Source: Xanthostigma xanthostigma (Eukaryota; Arthropoda; Insecta; Raphidioptera; Raphidiidae). From it: DNA of 64,000 nucleotides. The notes under the pieces are model-generated. The model was not told the origin of the DNA. It made no database searches and saw only the letters and a list, made by a program, of their open reading frames with translations. Where the stretch lies: contig OY754470.1 of the NCBI GenBank assembly GCA_963575645.1, forward strand, positions 4,038,501 through 4,102,500, read 5' to 3'. A program made the translations under genes and the position numbers. Positions 46,217 to 59,300 of the stretch are shown piece after piece; within the stretch, counting starts at the first letter, position 1, and the number at the start of each line of letters is the position of its first letter.

Positions 46217-47986
46217 ATGGATCTATCAGCTGCCAGAACGGATAACATCTCTCGTAGTATGTCCGGCCAGGTATGCTTATTAATTTTGTAGTTTTCGTGG
46301 ATTGAGACGCGGTTAATGTAGCACGAAATGAAAAAAAAAATTTTTTCGTAGACACATCTGTTTGAAGCTGCGTCTGAAAGATTATGCGAGTTGAATAATC
46401 AGACAGATGAACTGAGGAAAATTCGAACTGCGAAAAAACAAGAAGAAAAACAACTCAAACAGATTTTACTTCAAAAGAACATGCAATTTGAGGCGCGGTT
46501 TACGAGGCTGTCAACAGTGAAACAATCGAACATTAATAAACAATTGAACGAGTCTATACAAATGATTGACCATGCTAATGATAAATTTGAAGCCGAGTGA
46601 GTTCATTATTCGTTATCTATCCGATTTTGATGAAATTTTGCAAATGTGTCTTGCTTGGTGCAACTTACGCTATAGGATAGTTTTTTTTAAATATTCTGTA
46701 CAAAATTACGGTGTTTTCTCAAAAAAACTGGTTTACTAACAAGTAACGACTTCTGTTAGAATTTGCTCAAAGCTATTAGTTCAGAAGCAGGCCACTGAGT
46801 AAGCCGTCGGATTCTAGACCGAGTTCCGAAACATTTATTACTATTTATATTTAGAAATTCAACTTAAAAATCATTAATTTTTTTTATTAATTATAAGAAG
46901 TTTCAACTGGGATGTCAAAGCTAAATCAGAGACTTTTGGTTTGTTTATTGATGAAGCGGAGTGGGCTTTCTTGATTGCCTTTATAATTATCGTTTATAAA
47001 AAAAAAAATGTGAAGACAATTTGTTTTCTCTTTTCAGAAGCGATCTCTCGCTCGAAATTAATCAATTGACTAACGACGCTCATGCTTGTCGCGATAACTG
47101 TGTAAGTAATCTAATCGCTGAAAATTAATCGGTACACTTAATCCCAGTAATTTTACTGGCGATAGATTAGATATTGATTCAATTAATCAATTAATATTAC
47201 TGAATATTGTATTATCGTGATTGATTTTAGGATTTACCATATGTGGCTGCACAAATGCAAGAGAAAAATCTCGACATAGAGATTTTCAAACATTGCTATA
47301 ACCTTCAAGAACAAGAATTTCAAAATTACAAAGAAAAGTTCGATTTGGTTGAAGATCATTCAGAGATAGAACGTTTTGCTGATGAAATGTATGCGTTTTA
47401 ATAATAATTTTGTTTTACTGTCTACCCGAATATGTCGTCTCTTCTAGGATGTCTAGGCAATTTTTTAGGTTTGAAAATTCAGAAAATTTCCGATCATAAA
47501 TTTTCTTGCGGGGAGCATTAACGGTGTGTTTGATATATATTTAAAAAAAAAATTGGTTTTCTGTAAAGTCGGTTTACGGACGATAGTTTTACGTGATAAC
47601 GTATTCCGTAATACATAACCTAAATTTTAGTAGCTGTCAAACTTGGGCCGAAGCCTACTGTGCTCTCGCTTGCACGCACAGGGTCAGGCGGAACGTTACA
47701 CTTTTTCGTGCGTGCAGCTGGTGTTTCATCAATTTATAAGACGTTATCACGCCAAAACTATTTAAGCATTGGTAGTGTGTTAAAATATCAATAAATATAT
47801 TTTCGATATATTGTTTTTTTTTTCAAATCTTATGTTTTTTGTTGCATTCGAAAATAAGGCATCGCAACCCCAAAATATATAATTTTATTTTTAATTTTCA
47901 GAGTTAAATTGAAAGAAAAGAAAGAAATGATGTTGAAAATCGAGCGTCAACAAAAAGAAGATATTGAACGAAAATATCGCATATAA
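46217..47986 (+). CDS. Coiled-coil protein, function unknown
   Basis: Five exons: 46217-46270, 46352-46596, 47038-47101, 47231-47388 and 47902-47986. They total 606 nt and 201 residues, with phase kept at all junctions. The protein is rich in K, E and Q and predicted to be largely helical and coiled-coil. The first helix is about residues 20-110 (KKQEEKQLKQILLQKNMQFE). A short break follows around 120-125 (CRDNCDLPY), then a second helix from about 128 to the end (IVKLKEKKEMMLKIERQQKE). No signal peptide, membrane span or catalytic motif. The start was taken as the first ATG after an acceptor at 46208, which leaves a noncoding upstream exon unseen. The size and two-helix build recall small kinetochore, centrosome or vesicle-tether subunits, but I cannot assign one. 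Confidence 0.78.
46615..46795 (+). mobile_element. Helitron-like fragment
   Basis: It contains TTGCTTGGTGCAACTTACGC and GTTAGAATTTGCTCAAAGC, the wording of the copies at 15540-16080 and 21128-21440. Both termini are missing. It lies in intron 2 of the coiled-coil gene. Confidence 0.6.
47552..47757. mobile_element. Foldback element, copy C
   Basis: Same ends as copies A and B: CTGTAAAGTCGGTTTACGGA with TTTTACGTGATAACGT, and AAGACGTTATCACGCC. At about 205 bp it is the shortest copy and lacks the tandem array. Located in intron 4 of the coiled-coil gene. Confidence 0.7.
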
Positions 47987-48580
47987 TTAATGATTTTTCT
48001 CAAAACTTCAAGTTAAATAGTTTTAAAAGATGACTTATCTTTGTTTAAAAATTCATACTGCTATAAATATGGTAACAACTAACAACAATTATGGTTGTTT
48101 TGAATTTTTGATTGTTTTGTTGTGTTATTATTTATAGAAAATGTTATGTAATTTATTATGTTCCTACGTCCGCGTCGTGACTATATTTTTAATAATCTTG
48201 TGTCAAAGATTACGTTCAGTTATTTTTAATTACACCGTTTATAATAAAGATACAAATTGTTAACAATCGTTAACAATAAGTTTGTGAAGTTATTAAAATA
48301 AAAGCAAATTATATTATTTAAAATAGATGTTTTATTTTAACAATAGCAGTTTAAACAAGTGTTTTTATGAACTTATTTTAATCTTTTTATGGTTTTAAAA
48401 AATACCAAATCATTGTTTACGATTTTATTATTTAATACGAAATGTGCCGAGGTTGTCCATTCTAAGTATGGAATGTTTGTGAGTCGAATGGTTTGACTTA
48501 GTTATCAATTTAATGAATGCTTTTATTTTCCTGTTTCCTTTTTATTAATTATAGCGTACGTGTCATTATTCAAAGTGAAA
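47987..48580. other. Spacer between coiled-coil gene and IRP1
   Basis: A 594-bp AT-rich interval. It should contain the 3' end of the coiled-coil transcript (AATAAA words near 48244 and 48297) and the upstream part of the IRP1 transcript. An acceptor-like ATTATAG lies just before the IRP1 start codon, so the IRP1 5' UTR may be split. No repeats recognised. Confidence 0.55.
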
Positions 48581-50355
48581 ATGGCAGGTGGGTACGGGAT
48601 TTATTACTGATATTTTACTTAATTTTCATGTTTTTTAATATTTTTCTAACCTCACAATTATCCCGAGGTAGACACGTCATAGCGGTTACGAAGTCTTTTT
48701 GTATCCTGTTTTTTTTTAATCAACCCATGTTTACAATAATTAATATGTAACCAAATTTATTTCATTTTTAGCACCCAATCCATATCTGAATTTAATCAAA
48801 ACTTTAACAGTCGGAGGAAAGGAATACAAATATTTTGACTTATCACAACTCGGTTCAGCGTATGGTATGTTGCGAAAAATAAATAAAACTTTTCAGAGAA
48901 GTTATACCTAATAAACCATTAATGTTCGAGAAAAACTGAAATCCTTTCATGCCGTTCCAGCTCTAATCAAAGGATTAGTAAAACTATTTATTCAATAATA
49001 AAATACAGTTTGATATTGTACTGGTAATCACGACAGTACCTAAATGACCTTAAATAACATTGGCTTTGTAATTTCGAAGTAGCCAGCAATTGTCTTTTTT
49101 TTAAACAATTGACTAAGCTAAATTTTTCGTATAGGGATTGATGTAGAAATACTTAGGTAAACTTTTGGATGCGTTTAATAAAATTATATTTTATTATTTT
49201 TGTATAGAAAAATTGCCATTTTCAATTAGAGTACTTTTGGAGTCTGCAGTGCGTAACTGTGATAATTTCCAAGTAACAGAACAAGATGTTACAAAAATAT
49301 TGGAATGGGAAAAAAACCAATCAATCGAAGGTGGCATTGAAGTTGCCTTCAAACCAGCCCGTGTTATTTTACAGGTAGATTTTCCTTTGAATAAAAGCAG
49401 CTATTATTACATTTTTGATAGTGTTTTGTTTTTGCTATTCTTTGTTTTTTTGTATTGCTAGGATTTTACTGGTGTACCGGCTGTAGTTGATTTTGCTGCA
49501 ATGCGTGATGCTGTAAAAGATCTAGGAGGAAATCCGGATAAAATCAATCCAATTTGCCCAGCCGATCTTGTTATTGACCATTCTGTACAGGTTGATTTTG
49601 TTAGAACGTAAGTATTTTACTTGCTTAGTTAAATCAGCTAAAATCAAATAGTTTCTCATAGTTTGTACGGTTTGCTTGAATTTGTTGTTTTTTTGCGTTT
49701 TGAGAAACGCGAATCCAATATTGACAATTATGAAAATATTTTCGTTTGTATTAATTTTTTAATATTCATAGATATAAAACTTATATTGTAATTAATTTTA
49801 TATTCATCTGTAAACAAATATTTTTTAGGCCTGATGCATTGGAGAAAAATCAAAATCTCGAATTCGAAAGGAATAAGGAGCGGTTTACATTTCTTAAGGT
49901 TGTTATATTTTTCAAAAATGTAAGATTTTCATGATTGAAAAGTAAAATACATTTTTTGTTTTATTCCAGTGGGGCGCCAAAGCATTTAATAACATGTTAA
50001 TTGTACCTCCTGGAAGTGGGATTGTTCACCAAGTAAATTTGGAATACTTAGCGCGAGTTGTTTTCAGCTCACCTGAAGGAATGTTGTATCCGGACACGGT
50101 TGTAGGAACAGATTCACATACAACGATGATCAATGGACTCGGTGTTCTTGGATGGGGTGTCGGAGGTATAATGACATAACATAATTCTAATAAGACGTTT
50201 TATAATCTAAAATCAATTATTATTAGTGTATTTGCCATAAGGCACTTACACTATTGGCGTCGGTCGGATGGCGGGACCTAGGGGTCGGACCAAAATTTCT
50301 CGACGTTTCATAACCTTCTAAGAAGTTTGGCACCATTTTTGGAAATGTTTATATA

Positions 50356-50396
<41 letters not shown>

Positions 50397-53300
50397 TTAT
50401 ATATATATATATATATATATATGTGTGACCACGATAACTCTCGACAGACTTAATTGATTTAAACGAAATTTGGTCCACATGTTGGAATCCATCATCGCAA
50501 GAAGCCTATTTAAAATGGGCCCGATCGGGCCATTTTAAGGGGGGTATTTAGGGGTTAAAAAATGTTTTTGGGCCCAAAAATACGGAAAAAATTATCAGAA
50601 TCGTTTCAAATTAGAAATTTACCCCTTTAGTAATTATTGAAATGTGCTGCTAAAATTTTAATAAATTCGGCCCGACAGGACCGCACTTACAAATTTTATG
50701 AAAACTCAAGTTTACTGATATGGATTTACATACTGAAGGGTGAATATAATTTGGTACAGATGTTGAATTGGTATGTAGTATTGAAATTAAGTAAAAAAAT
50801 GTTGTTCTAGGGGGTGTATTAAGGGGTAATTTTTTTTATTTTGTCCAAAAACAAAGTTAAGTTTATACAATAGAGCCACACTGCCTATAAAAGCAAATAC
50901 ACTATATTGTCGGCAGGGTTTCGCACTGCGACCCGAGTTTTTTTATTCTTGTCATTTATTAACTCTTGTGTTTTTTTCGTAGAATTTTTGTTTCATTTAT
51001 TTTTCAGGTATTGAAGCCGAAGCTGTAATGCTTGGTCAAGCAATCAGTATGTTACTTCCTCAAGTTGTAGGTTACAAATTAGTAGGCGAATTAAATCAAT
51101 ATGTAACATCTACAGATTTGGTGTTGACTGTCACCAAGGTAATTAACAAAAAGCTATAACAATTGCCAGTTTTCGGATAACTCAAACAAGTGAAGATCTT
51201 TTTCTGAAACAAAATTAAATATTAACATCCACGGCCTTCTAGATGATTAACATTTAAAATTATTTGTAATTCACACGTTTTTTTGCAGAATTTACGTCAA
51301 CTAGGCGTTGTCGGAAAGTTCGTTGAATTTTATGGTCCAGGTGTTGCAGCGTTGTCCATTGCCGATCGTGCTACAATAGCCAATATGTGCCCGGAATATG
51401 GTGCGACTGTTGGATATTTCCCTGTGGATTTAAATTCATTGGATTATTTAAGACAAACAAGTAAGATAGCATTTCGTGTTGTTATTTTGAATTGTTTGCC
51501 TTTTTAAGATTTTAATATATCGTTTATAATTGATAAAATATTCGCTTTTAGATCGATCTGAAGAAAAAATTGCACAGATTGAAGCCTACTTAAAGGCTAC
51601 AAAACAACTTCGAGACTATTTGAGTGCTTCCCAGGATCCTACATACAGCGTTAGCGTTACACTGGACCTTTCCACTGTAGTTTCTTCCGTCAGTGGACCA
51701 AAACGACCGAATGATCGAGTATCAGTTTCTGAAATGAAAACCGACTTTTCTAATTGTCTCCGGAATAAGGTATGCTTGTTTGATTAATATTTCTTTTCAC
51801 CTCAAAAATAATAATCATTATTTTTAATACATCATTTTTTCCATTATGCTAAAGCAGAAATATAACTTCACTGTCTCGTAACTGTAAAACGAATGTCCAA
51901 ACAATTTTGAATTTTGAACTCCTAAAAAGGCCGTCAAAAATTTTAAACTGGCATGTTTAATACTCGTTTCGCTACCAAAGCTGGTTCTATTTGGCATTGC
52001 CATGAACTTATAGACGGAGAGCTGGCTACGGAGAAAATGGGTGGCTCGGTGCAGAGCTGAAAATTTGCAGAATAATAGGAGATAGTACAAGTAAGTAGGG
52101 AAAAAATTGCCAGAAGGCTAGGCGGAAGATAAAGAGCCGCCAGAAGGCGCTAATGTTGCGAAAAATCAGTGCACTTCTGGCAATTTCTATACTTATTCTG
52201 TAATTCAAAACTAGATTATATATTATATATATTATACATTATATAGTCATAAGGGCATACTGAAAATTCAAACATGATATAATAATTACATTCGACAAAT
52301 ATTCAAAATTATTAATGTCATTTTGATAGAAATAAAATTAATCGTTATATATTTTCATTAACAAAATTACGTTATTATAACAACGTAATTTTATTAATTT
52401 ATTTAATTTTATTTCTATCAAAATGACATTAATAATTTTGAATATTTGTCAAATGTAATTATTATATCATGTTTGAATTTTCAGTATGCCCTTATAACTA
52501 TATTATAATGTATAATATATATAATATATAATCTAGTTTTGAATTACAGAATAAGTATAGAAATTGCCAGAAGTGCACTGATTTTTCGCAACATTAGCGC
52601 CTTCTGGCGGCTCTTTATCTTCCGCCTAGCCTTCTGGCAATTTTTTCCCTACTTACTTGTACTATCTCTTATTATTCTGCAAATTTTCAGCTCTGCACCG
52701 AGTCACCTATTTTCTCCATAGCCAGCTCTTAAGTCCATTAGCTTCACTTGACTTACATGAAGTGGTCTACAGTAGCATAATAATTTGGATAATGAGCCCA
52801 CTGCGAAAGTTGAGAATTGGTTCGAATTTCGTAACTGGTATTTAATTCTGACGTAGAAAACACTTTTAAAAATGACGATGATCCATTATTGAACTTCTTC
52901 AGAGGAAACACACCCAAATAATGAAAGTTTTATACATTAAATTGAGAATGTTTCTTCTAAAGATTTCGAATAAAAAAATCTTGCTTCTTGGAGTTTTTGT
53001 GAACCGCTTACATGTTGATGTGTGAGACATTTAATGACAAAAGAATCCTATACTGATGACTCAATTACACCAATGTAGCAGTTATTTTGTCAAAAAATAT
53101 TTCACTCAGCTTGTCCATTCAATGCAAACTTATATTATTTTATTATTTCTGTAAAATGAAACCACAATTAAAAACCTTTGGTTTTAAATATACAATCTAC
53201 CCAACAAATTTTGTTTTATTTTCGTGATGTAATTTCTGAAATGATTTTGACTTCAAAAAAGTTGAATATATTGATACGGAGCCGATGGAGCTACTGGCGT

Positions 53301-56300
53301 TTGAAATAATCACTGGATAATGATACATTTGGCAAAATATACATAAATGCAAATCTTTATTGTGTTCGCACAATCCTGAACTGTCAGCAAACTGACGACG
53401 CATGTGCATTTGCTTAGGACCCATATTGATACGACATTTTTATTCCAAATTCATCTCAGAATTAAGATTTCAAAGTTATAACACAATTTCGTGAGATGCT
53501 GTGTTATCATATTATAATAATTAATTTGAAAATTAAAAAAAAAATATTGAAAGTGTAAGCTTACCATTTTGAAGCTGCCTATTTTTTTGATATGAATCAC
53601 TGAAGCTAATAGAATAATCAGAAAATAATTTATTTAAGTTAAATAATTGTCTGTTATTTCAGATACTTTATACTTTTTTACGTTGTGTTATTTGCGTCGA
53701 AAGTATAAATTAATAAATAATTAAAACCAATAGCACTTTCTTTAGACACTTCAGATGGAATATTGAATTTGTTTAAGAATTATGTCTTTATATAGTAAAA
53801 TAGCAGAAGGAAAAATCAATTAGCGTATTGTGTATCACAATAGCTATTTACAAATTTGAAATATTATTTTAGAATTTATTCAGGTAACATCGTGTAATTA
53901 GAGATGTTAGGGATATTTTTTTCGCAAGTTAATCATATTGTTTCTTTTTCAATAGCAAACGTGATTAATGTTTTAAAACTCCTATTTAGAAATTTGAAAC
54001 TTGGATTTGATATTACACGTTTCATTATTAATTTGGTGATATCTAATTACATTTGAAGAGAAACAATGATTTGTTGTTATTGTTGAATAAAATACAATTA
54101 CCTATCCTTTAAACATTAAACTCATAAAAATTTAATAGATAATAGCATTTTGTTTTCATTACTGTTTTGTTTTGAGAACGTTTCTATTTTCTGTTTCATC
54201 ACCTGTTGGCAAACAATGGAAATACATTTAGCGCATAAAAAGTGCAATAAAATAAAAACGTTATAACATAGTAGAGAAAAATTCACCTCAGCTTTTCAAA
54301 AAATATTTTCATTAACCATCTTTTTCTGATAGTTGTTGACAGTATCCATACTGCATTAGTTTTTCATAGGACGTAATCAAATGTTAAATTTTCACGGGTA
54401 TATTTTATTGTGTAGCAAAGTCTAGGCCTTCTTGATGAAATAATAATTATTTGTTATGTTATTCCATTTCAATGAAGGTGACATTTTTTCCAGTTATATC
54501 ATTGTATTAATTATATTTATGGAAGCTAGCGATAGTTAATGTTTGGACCGAGGTTGAATAAAATGGATTTTAATCTTGAAAACGATAACAGAAATACTGC
54601 TATTGTTGTTATGGATTAAGTACTGAAACACGGGCAGTTGCGTTGATACTGAGCGCCCTGCGTACATTTTGTGGAATGAATCAAATGTTTCCGGCATATT
54701 ATAGTGATTTCGAAGCTTTGCTTGCCTGGAGCGTCGACATCCGTAAAACTGAGTTTGAAACTGCTCTACAATAGCATAATTTTTTATTTGCAGGTTGGCT
54801 TCAAAGGATTTGATATTAGTTCTGAGAAATTGTCTACAACTGCCAAGTTTATGTTCAACGGTACCCAATATAATATTAGCCACGGAAGTGTAATTATTGC
54901 CGCTATAACCAGTTGTACCAACACAAGCAACCCGAGTGTAATGCTGGGTGCAGGTCTGTTGGCCAAGAAAGCTGTGGAAGCTGGTCTGAATGTGGCGCCT
55001 TACATTAAGACATCCCTCTCACCGGGTTCAGGCGTTGTTACGTACTATTTGAAGGTTATTGTTTTTTCTTACTCTTGTATCAAAAGTGGTCGATTACTGA
55101 GGTGACGGTAAGTGACTTCAGTGAAAAATACTTCGGTGCTAGTTTTTTTAATCTGGAGAAATTAGTATTTTCACGCCATTCCGTTTCATTCAAGTCAAAA
55201 TTCGCCGAAAATGAAATGTCTAATATTTGACGCATACTGATATTCGTTAAATGTCTCATTTTTGGCGAATACGAAAGGATTTCAATTTGACGATTGTGCA
55301 TTTTTACACGCTTTATATTAGCTTCACTTGTAAGTTTGTATGTATGTATGTTTGTTTGTTTGTAACCTTCCTTTGGACTACAGCAAGTGCGTTATTACAG
55401 TAATATAATATGCCAGCACTGCAACTACAGTGTTTAGCCGTACGGTCTAAAGCAGGGGTCTTTGCTGACGTTACTCTCGGAATCACCGGTCGTGGGTTCT
55501 AATCCCGTCCACGCCGAAAAAAAAAATTGTTTTTTTTTTTCGGCAAATTTTTGACAATAAATCGAACTAAAAAGTGGAAAATAACTGTAGTTTAAAAAAA
55601 ACTAAAAAACACTCTTTATATCGAACTAAAAAGTAAAAAATATTTTTTTCAAAATAAGCTTAAAACAATAATGAATAAAAAATACTAGTATTATTGTGAA
55701 AAAAGCGTGGGGAGCTTGATGTACGAAAATGTGGAACAAAGCGCTCCACGCTTTTTTCACAGTAATACCATAGATAAACGTATTATACTTAGGAAGATAA
55801 GTATCCTAGTTAACCAAAATGAGACCACTTATGATGCTCGCCGCTAGGTGGCCACCTATTGACGAGCATCATAAGCTAAATTTTTTTAATCTGCGAGTGT
55901 AGAATATGTAGAGTTTCCATAGTGAATTGTGCTGATAATGGTTCGGCCGTCTGGTGACTAGCATCATAACTACATATGTTTTCCGTAGTGAATTGTGCTG
56001 GCAATTTGGTCCTCTAGTGACCAGCATCATAATTACATTTGTTCTTCAAAGAACCTCTTCCGTCATTCAACTGTATTGTACAATATCCCGCGGTGACATT
56101 AAGTAAATGAATAACTTTAATTAAAATTTTATTTTTAAACAAAGTTCTGATGTTGAGTCAAAAAAATCCGAACAAAAATATAAATTCAAGAAATAAGATT
56201 ATGTATTTCATTTTAAATTATTTTTATTATCTTAATTAATTAGATGCTTATACCGACACTGTACTTCTCCCATAATAAAATAATTGACATAATCTTCGAT

Positions 56301-59300
56301 GCTACAAAATAATATGTCATTCACAATTGTAGAGTAGAATACATAACCAAAGTGGACGAAAAATGCACCCTGTATTACATGTTATAAATTTGTTAAAATC
56401 CGTAGGTGAAAAAATATATGATTAATTATTTAACGGCCTGACAGTTGAATTTTTGTTTAAAGATTTTTCAGAGATGATATTTTTTTTGGTATCTATAGTC
56501 CAGAAATATAATAAAGAGAATGTTCGACTATTTTTTTTTTAAATTCGTATTCATGGTTTTAAAATATAAACAGCCTTATGTATGATTTGAAAAAATTCTG
56601 TCGGTACGTTCATAAATTGTGTCAAAAAATTATTTCTTATTTCATTTCCGAGAATTTTTCAATAATGGCTTGTGTTAGTAATTCGTGTAGTTACGTTAAC
56701 TGTAAAAATTGTAGACGAAATTCACCGGGATTAAGTTTTTACAGATTACCTTTAATATGTCTTAAAGTTGAAAAGATCTTTGACGAATAATGAATTTTTT
56801 TAAATTATTAAAATGAATTCGTATCCATGATTTTGATTAAACTGTGAAACAGACTAAAAAAAACGTTACCACGACTATTCAAAATCAAATTTGAAAATTC
56901 AAAAATTTTGAATTATATTTGGTTTTTTACATTTATTTAGAAATTTAAGTGCCGTTGTTTACGTGGCGTTTCTATGGTTTGAAACAAACTGGGAACTGTC
57001 GTCACGGAAAACTGTAAATTATCATTTATCACATAACGTCAAAAAAAAAAATAAAATTGATGGTTTTTAACAATTTATAAACCATTGAGCGAGTAATTGG
57101 GATCAATTTTTCTGACAATTTTATTATATAAATAATAATAAATTATAATTATAATAAATAATAATAATAATAAATTATCGACCAATTTTTCAGACAATTA
57201 CCTATATTGACAAAAATATATAATTATAATTCAATAAATTTATTGAATTATAATTATATATTTTTGTCAATATAATTGTCTGAAAAATTGGTCGATAATT
57301 TATTTATTGAAGAGTATTAATCAGACGTTAATCAAAGATTCAAATATCAAAATGTTTATTACTAGCCATTATACACGTCACTGCACACGTTAGTAGAAAT
57401 TTTATTTTATTTCTATTGACAAAATATGTCAGTACCTATTTGTAAAGTTGAAATGATCCTTGATGAATAATAAATTGTCTTAAATTATTAATTAATGATT
57501 AAAATGTGAAACAGACTAAAAAAACGTTACCACGACTATTCAAAATAAAATTTGAAAATTCAAAAAATTTGAATTACATTTGGTTTTTTTATTTATTTTA
57601 GAAATTTATTTGTGCCGTTGTTTACGCGGCGTTTCTATGATTTGAAACAAACGGAACTGTCGTCACGGAAAACTAAAATTATCACATACCTACGTCAAAA
57701 ATAAAAAAAACATTGATGGTTTTTAACAATTTATAAACCATTGAGCGCGTAATTAGGATCAGTATAGAGGTAGCTTTAAGATTATCTGAACTTTTAGTTT
57801 AACCATAATGTAGGTGGAAGCACAAAACAACATTCAGTTTGTGGGCCAGGGGTATGAAACGTAAGAGGTTTACTATATAAAAGTGGTCTCATTTTGGTTA
57901 ACTAGGTTACGAATCTTCCTAAGTATAATACGTTTATCTATGGTAATACTAGTATTTTTTATTCATTATTGTTTTAAGCTTATTTTAAAAAATATATTTT
58001 TTACTTTTTAGTTTGATATAAAGCGTGCTTTTTAGTTTTTTTTAAACTATATTTTTCTATTCTGGTACTTGAGTACTCAACATCTCTAGTAAACTGTAGT
58101 GACATCTATCGGTGCTTCTGCAAACTTTTTTTGTCAAGTTAAGGACCATCTGCACAACTCTAGTTTTGAATATAATTCAGTATATACTTTATTTACAGGA
58201 ATCTGGCGTAATTCCGTATTTGTCGAAGCTTGGATTTGAAGTTGTGGGCTACGGATGTATGACTTGTATTGGAAACAGTGGCTCAATAGACGAGAATATT
58301 GCAAATGCTATTGAACAGAATGATCTAGTTTGCTGCGGTGTGCTCTCTGGCAATCGTAATTTCGAGGGTCGTATTCATCCCAATACCAGGGCTAATTACT
58401 TAGCAAGTCCACTACTTGTCATTGCATATGCTATCGCAGGAACTGTTAATATTGATTTTGAAAAAGAACCACTCGGTGCGTAATAATTATTCGAGACAAA
58501 TAATACTTTCAATCAAATTATAGTCATTTCGAAATCACAATTGCTTTGCAGGCAAGAATGCTGCTGGAAAAGATGTGTTCTTATCAGAAATTTGGCCGAC
58601 TCGTTCAGAAATTCACGCTGTTGAAAACCAATATGTTATTCCGGCTATGTTTAAAGAGGTTTGTAAAATAAGCGATGAACTGCGATTGCAATTTCAATCA
58701 GAAAATTAGCGTTGAAAGCTTGTTGAAAAAAATGATTCGACGAGTTTAATAGTGTTTCTGTAGAGCAATTTTATTTTTAGGTGTATAGCAAAATCGAAGA
58801 AGGATCACAAAGCTGGAAACAACTTAACGCTCCGGATGGGAAATTATACCCATGGCAAGATGATTCTACTTATATTAAAAAGCCACCATTTTTCGATGGA
58901 ATGACAGCTGTAATTTTTTTAAAAATATAACAATTATTAATGAAAATACCGGATTGTCATAATTCATGTTGTTTTTAGGAACTTCCTCCAGTTAAGACGA
59001 TTGAAAATGCCCGCGTTTTGTTAAATTTGGGAGATTCAGTAACTACCGATCATATCAGCCCGGCTGGATCGATTGGACGCACAAGTCCGGCTGCTCGATA
59101 TTTATCAGCGAGAGGGTATTTTTTGTTTTGAATTAATACAATAGCAAATAGTTAAAATTGTATTAAAAACTATTTTTTATTTCTGAATTAGATTGACTTC
59201 AAGAGAATTTAATTCGTACGGTTCTCGCCGTGGGAATGATGCTGTAATGGCAAGGGGAACATTCGCTAACATTCGTCTGGTTAATAAGTTTTTGGGTCGA

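Larger units (their letters stand above)
55580..58050. mobile_element. Long-TIR element in IRP1 intron 10, with THAP fragment
   Basis: The arms invert each other. Left, about 55580-55832: AACTAAAAAGTAAAAAATAT, AAATAAGCTTAAAACAATAA, GATAAACGTATTATACTTAG and AACCAAAATGAGACCACTT. Right, about 57876-58045: the same words inverted. The left arm is split by a hairpin insertion at about 55690-55765 (GTGAAAAAAGCGTGG / CCACGCTTTTTTCAC). Inside are three 75-bp degenerate repeats (55830-56040, word AGCATCATAA), a THAP-like fragment and a direct duplication (about 56740-57110 and 57440-57765). The self-complementary family also inserted here. The element is long decayed; the class is unresolved, with P-like possible. 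Confidence 0.7.

Noticed and set aside
52026..52208. 60-codon frame with a near-identical twin at 52539-52721
   Set aside because: The similarity comes from the palindrome arms; there is no family match and no regulatory context. I treat it as a shadow of the repeat.
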